This document shows positions 62,567 to 64,000 of a stretch of DNA of 64,000 nt, in pieces. Within the stretch, counting starts at the first letter, position 1; each line of letters begins with the position of its first letter. The notes below the pieces were generated by a model. The model was given only the letters and a program-made list of their open reading frames with translations. It was not told the origin of the DNA and ran no database searches. The stretch comes from Planctomycetaceae bacterium (lineage in GTDB: Bacteria > Planctomycetota > Planctomycetia > Gemmatales > Gemmataceae): NCBI GenBank assembly GCA_013823135.1, contig PNLP01000006.1, positions 124,001 through 188,000 on the forward strand, in the 5' to 3' direction. The position numbers and the translations under genes were made by a program.

Positions 62567-64000
62567 TGACCTATCTCGAACGAAGTGCAACGATCAGCCC
62601 GTGCGGTCTGTACCGCTACGACCTGAAGCGAACCTGGGACGTAGAGCTGCCAACGCTCGTCTTCTGCATGCTCAATCCGTCCACGGCGGATGGGAAAGAA
62701 GACGACTCGACCATCATTCGGTGCGTCGGATTCGCCAAGCAGTGGGGCTACGGCAGCATCGTGGTGGTGAACCTGTTCGCGTTCCGCTCTACCGACCCGA
62801 ACGGCCTGAAGACTGCAGCCGACCCGGTTGGCCCGGAGAACGACAGCTACATCCTCGAACACGCACGTGGGCGAACGGTGATAGCGGCGTGGGGAATGAC
62901 TGCTATCACCGCAAAGCTAGGCGCCATCCGCCTCCGCCCTGCCGCCGTCGAGAAGATCCTGGCTGGGTTCGGAAAGGTCCGGTGCCTGGGGCTGACGAAG
63001 GCTGGCCAGCCGAAGCACCCGCTCTACCAGGCGTCCGATTCGCCCATCCTCTGTTACCCAGGCGGCGAGCCGGACGTGCTGGAGTGTGGCCATCCGAACA
63101 CACCTGCCAACTGGAGCAAGGCATACGGGTGCGTCGCGTGCGATTGCGGGCCGAAGGCTGTGCCTCCCGACGAGGTGCCGGGATGGGCACTCAACGACGG
63201 GTGCCCGCTCTACCCGCACACCAGCCCGGCGAGGAAAGGCGTCGCCCGCGCGGGCGAGGCGTCCTGCACCATCCACGGCATGGACTGCATCCGCGGCATG
63301 GCGGAGAATCTCGCCCCTGAAAGCGTTCACCTGACCGTGACCTCGATCCCCTTCGAGGAACTTTTTACTTATTCCGGCAAGCCCGAAGACGTCGGAAACA
63401 ACGGCTCGACGGTGGACATTCGCAACGGCCGGTTCGCCCTGAACATGCGGTTCGTCGTCGAACAACTGTTCAGGGCGACCGCACCGGGGTGCAACGTGTG
63501 CATCCACATCCAGCAGTTGCTCGCCTACAAGAACCAGCACGGCTTCATGGGCCGTCGCGACTTCCGCGGCTCAATGATCGACGTGTTCGGTGCGGGTGGT
63601 TTCCAGTTCACTGGCGAGTTCGCCATCCAGAAGAACCCGCAGGCGATGGCCCAGCGGCTGTCGCTCCACTCGCTCCAGTTCAAGACGGGGTACGGCCGCG
63701 ACTCCACGCTGCTGGCCCCCTGCCCAAACGACTATGTGCTGATCTTCCACAAGCCGGGCACGCACCCCTGCCCTCCACGGCCCTTGATCGAGGAGCGGAA
63801 GAACCCTCACGGCTGGATGACCACCGAGGAGTGGGTGAGGGACGCACACGGTATCTGGACCGACATCCTCGAGGTGGACGTCCTCGACCGGCCCGGCTCA
63901 CTCCGTGAGGCCGATCACGAGCGCCATGTCTGTATTGCACGCGGATCTCTCGTGTTGACGAGCAACGGTCACAAGCCGATCGAGGACGTGTCCGTTGGCG
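62566..64000 (+). CDS. DUF1643 / DNA methyltransferase fusion interrupted by an intein, 3' end outside window
   Basis: At least 478 residues, open to the window end. Residues 1-160 are a DUF1643 domain (LNPSTADGKEDDSTIIRC, QWGYGSIVVVNLFAFRSTD). Residues 165-225 carry a Cys/His cluster (LECGHP, CVACDCGP). From about 230 comes a site-specific DNA methyltransferase of the phage N4/N6 type: CTIHGMDCIRGMAENL, VTSIPFEELFTYSG (motif IV usually SPPF/Y, here SIPF), KNPQAMAQRLSLHS, DYVLIFHKPG. At codon 456 the expected ExHxCPLQ motif starts (ERHVC) but continues into CIARGSLVLTSNGHKPIEDV, a typical intein N-terminus. Copy 5 of the island palindrome is read in frame near residue 227. Confidence 0.82.
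   Translation, partial: MTYLERSATISPCGLYRYDLKRTWDVELPTLVFCMLNPSTADGKEDDSTIIRCVGFAKQWGYGSIVVVNLFAFRSTDPNGLKTAADPVGPENDSYILEHARGRTVIAAWGMTAITAKLGAIRLRPAAVEKILAGFGKVRCLGLTKAGQPKHPLYQASDSPILCYPGGEPDVLECGHPNTPANWSKAYGCVACDCGPKAVPPDEVPGWALNDGCPLYPHTSPARKGVARAGEASCTIHGMDCIRGMAENLAPESVHLTVTSIPFEELFTYSGKPEDVGNNGSTVDIRNGRFALNMRFVVEQLFRATAPGCNVCIHIQQLLAYKNQHGFMGRRDFRGSMIDVFGAGGFQFTGEFAIQKNPQAMAQRLSLHSLQFKTGYGRDSTLLAPCPNDYVLIFHKPGTHPCPPRPLIEERKNPHGWMTTEEWVRDAHGIWTDILEVDVLDRPGSLREADHERHVCIARGSLVLTSNGHKPIEDVSVG
63242..63257. repeat. Island palindrome, copy 5
   Basis: Same 16 bp, inside the methyltransferase coding sequence. Confidence 0.9.
63931..64000 (+). other. N-terminal splice region of a probable intein, continues beyond window
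   Basis: Cys1 at 63931-63933. The following residues C-I-A-R-G-S-L-V-L-T with G-x-K-P-I-E-D-V-x-V-G match intein block A. The point of insertion lies exactly where the methyltransferase family has its conserved E-x-H-x-C-P-L-Q motif. Confidence 0.8.

Larger units (their letters stand above)
47160..64000. mobile_element. Integrated mobile element at tRNA-Val, right end outside window
   Basis: Begins at a tRNA gene followed by a tyrosine recombinase and carries phage-like content: a second tRNA, a divergent regulatory region, and a plus-strand operon of more than 20 small, mostly overlapping genes with CsrA-, LexA-, Rad52-, ParB-, sigma-, helicase-, MazG- and methyltransferase-type products. 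A 16-bp palindrome is repeated five times inside it. The other attachment site must lie beyond base 64000. No capsid, tail or conjugation genes are in view. Confidence 0.82.

Overview
The window looks like a chromosome segment of a planctomycete, most probably of the Gemmata group (Gemmataceae). The evidence is GC-rich DNA, many Hanks-type Ser/Thr kinases of planctomycete architecture, an orphan tetrahydromethanopterin-pathway subunit (FhcC), a TIGR02996-type protein and GC-rich palindromic intergenic elements. This is inference from gene content; no marker gene fixes the species.

Positions 1-31060 are ordinary chromosome, mostly on the minus strand. They hold the end of a UvrA-family gene with a long duplicated C-terminal extension, a secreted hydrolase-like protein that has lost its catalytic serine, an enolase / small membrane protein / FhcC group, a solute-binding-like protein coupled to a sensor histidine kinase, a sialate O-acetylesterase, a kinase with a membrane segment, a TRIC-like channel, a radical SAM protein, an Hsp70/actin-like ATPase with a partner gene, hisDCB, and a two-domain metallo-beta-lactamase protein.

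Positions 31171-39878 form a tight 11-gene minus-strand operon and are the most remarkable part. In transcription order it encodes a Ser/Thr kinase, a heme oxygenase, a 2Fe-2S ferredoxin, a V4R-domain protein, a small protein with three copies of a short F....NW motif, two phycobiliprotein-fold (globin-like) proteins, a second V4R protein, a second Ser/Thr kinase whose last residues carry the same NW motif, and two MinD/ParA-like ATPases. I read it as a bilin- or heme-related sensing and signalling system in a non-photosynthetic bacterium. Both phycobiliprotein-like proteins lack the chromophore cysteine at the alpha-84 position, and no bilin reductase is visible.

A long intergenic region separates this operon from a divergent ABC / HlyD / TolC export operon (40805-45602). 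The ABC subunit has lost the Q-loop, signature, Walker B glutamate and H-loop residues while keeping Walker A.

A tRNA-Val(GAC) at 47086-47159 is followed directly by a tyrosine recombinase. From there to the end of the window lies an integrated mobile element: an unusual tRNA-Met-like gene, a divergent promoter with repeated CCATTGG operators beside a small probable repressor, and one long, translationally coupled plus-strand operon. That operon encodes a CsrA-like protein, a zinc-ribbon/LexA-type DNA-binding protein, a Rad52-like annealing protein, a ParB-like protein, a sigma factor, a SNF2-type helicase, a MazG-like protein, many small phage-type proteins and a DUF1643-methyltransferase fusion. 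The window ends inside what looks like an intein inserted at the conserved CPLQ-type motif of that methyltransferase. No virion or conjugation genes are visible, so the class of the element is open.
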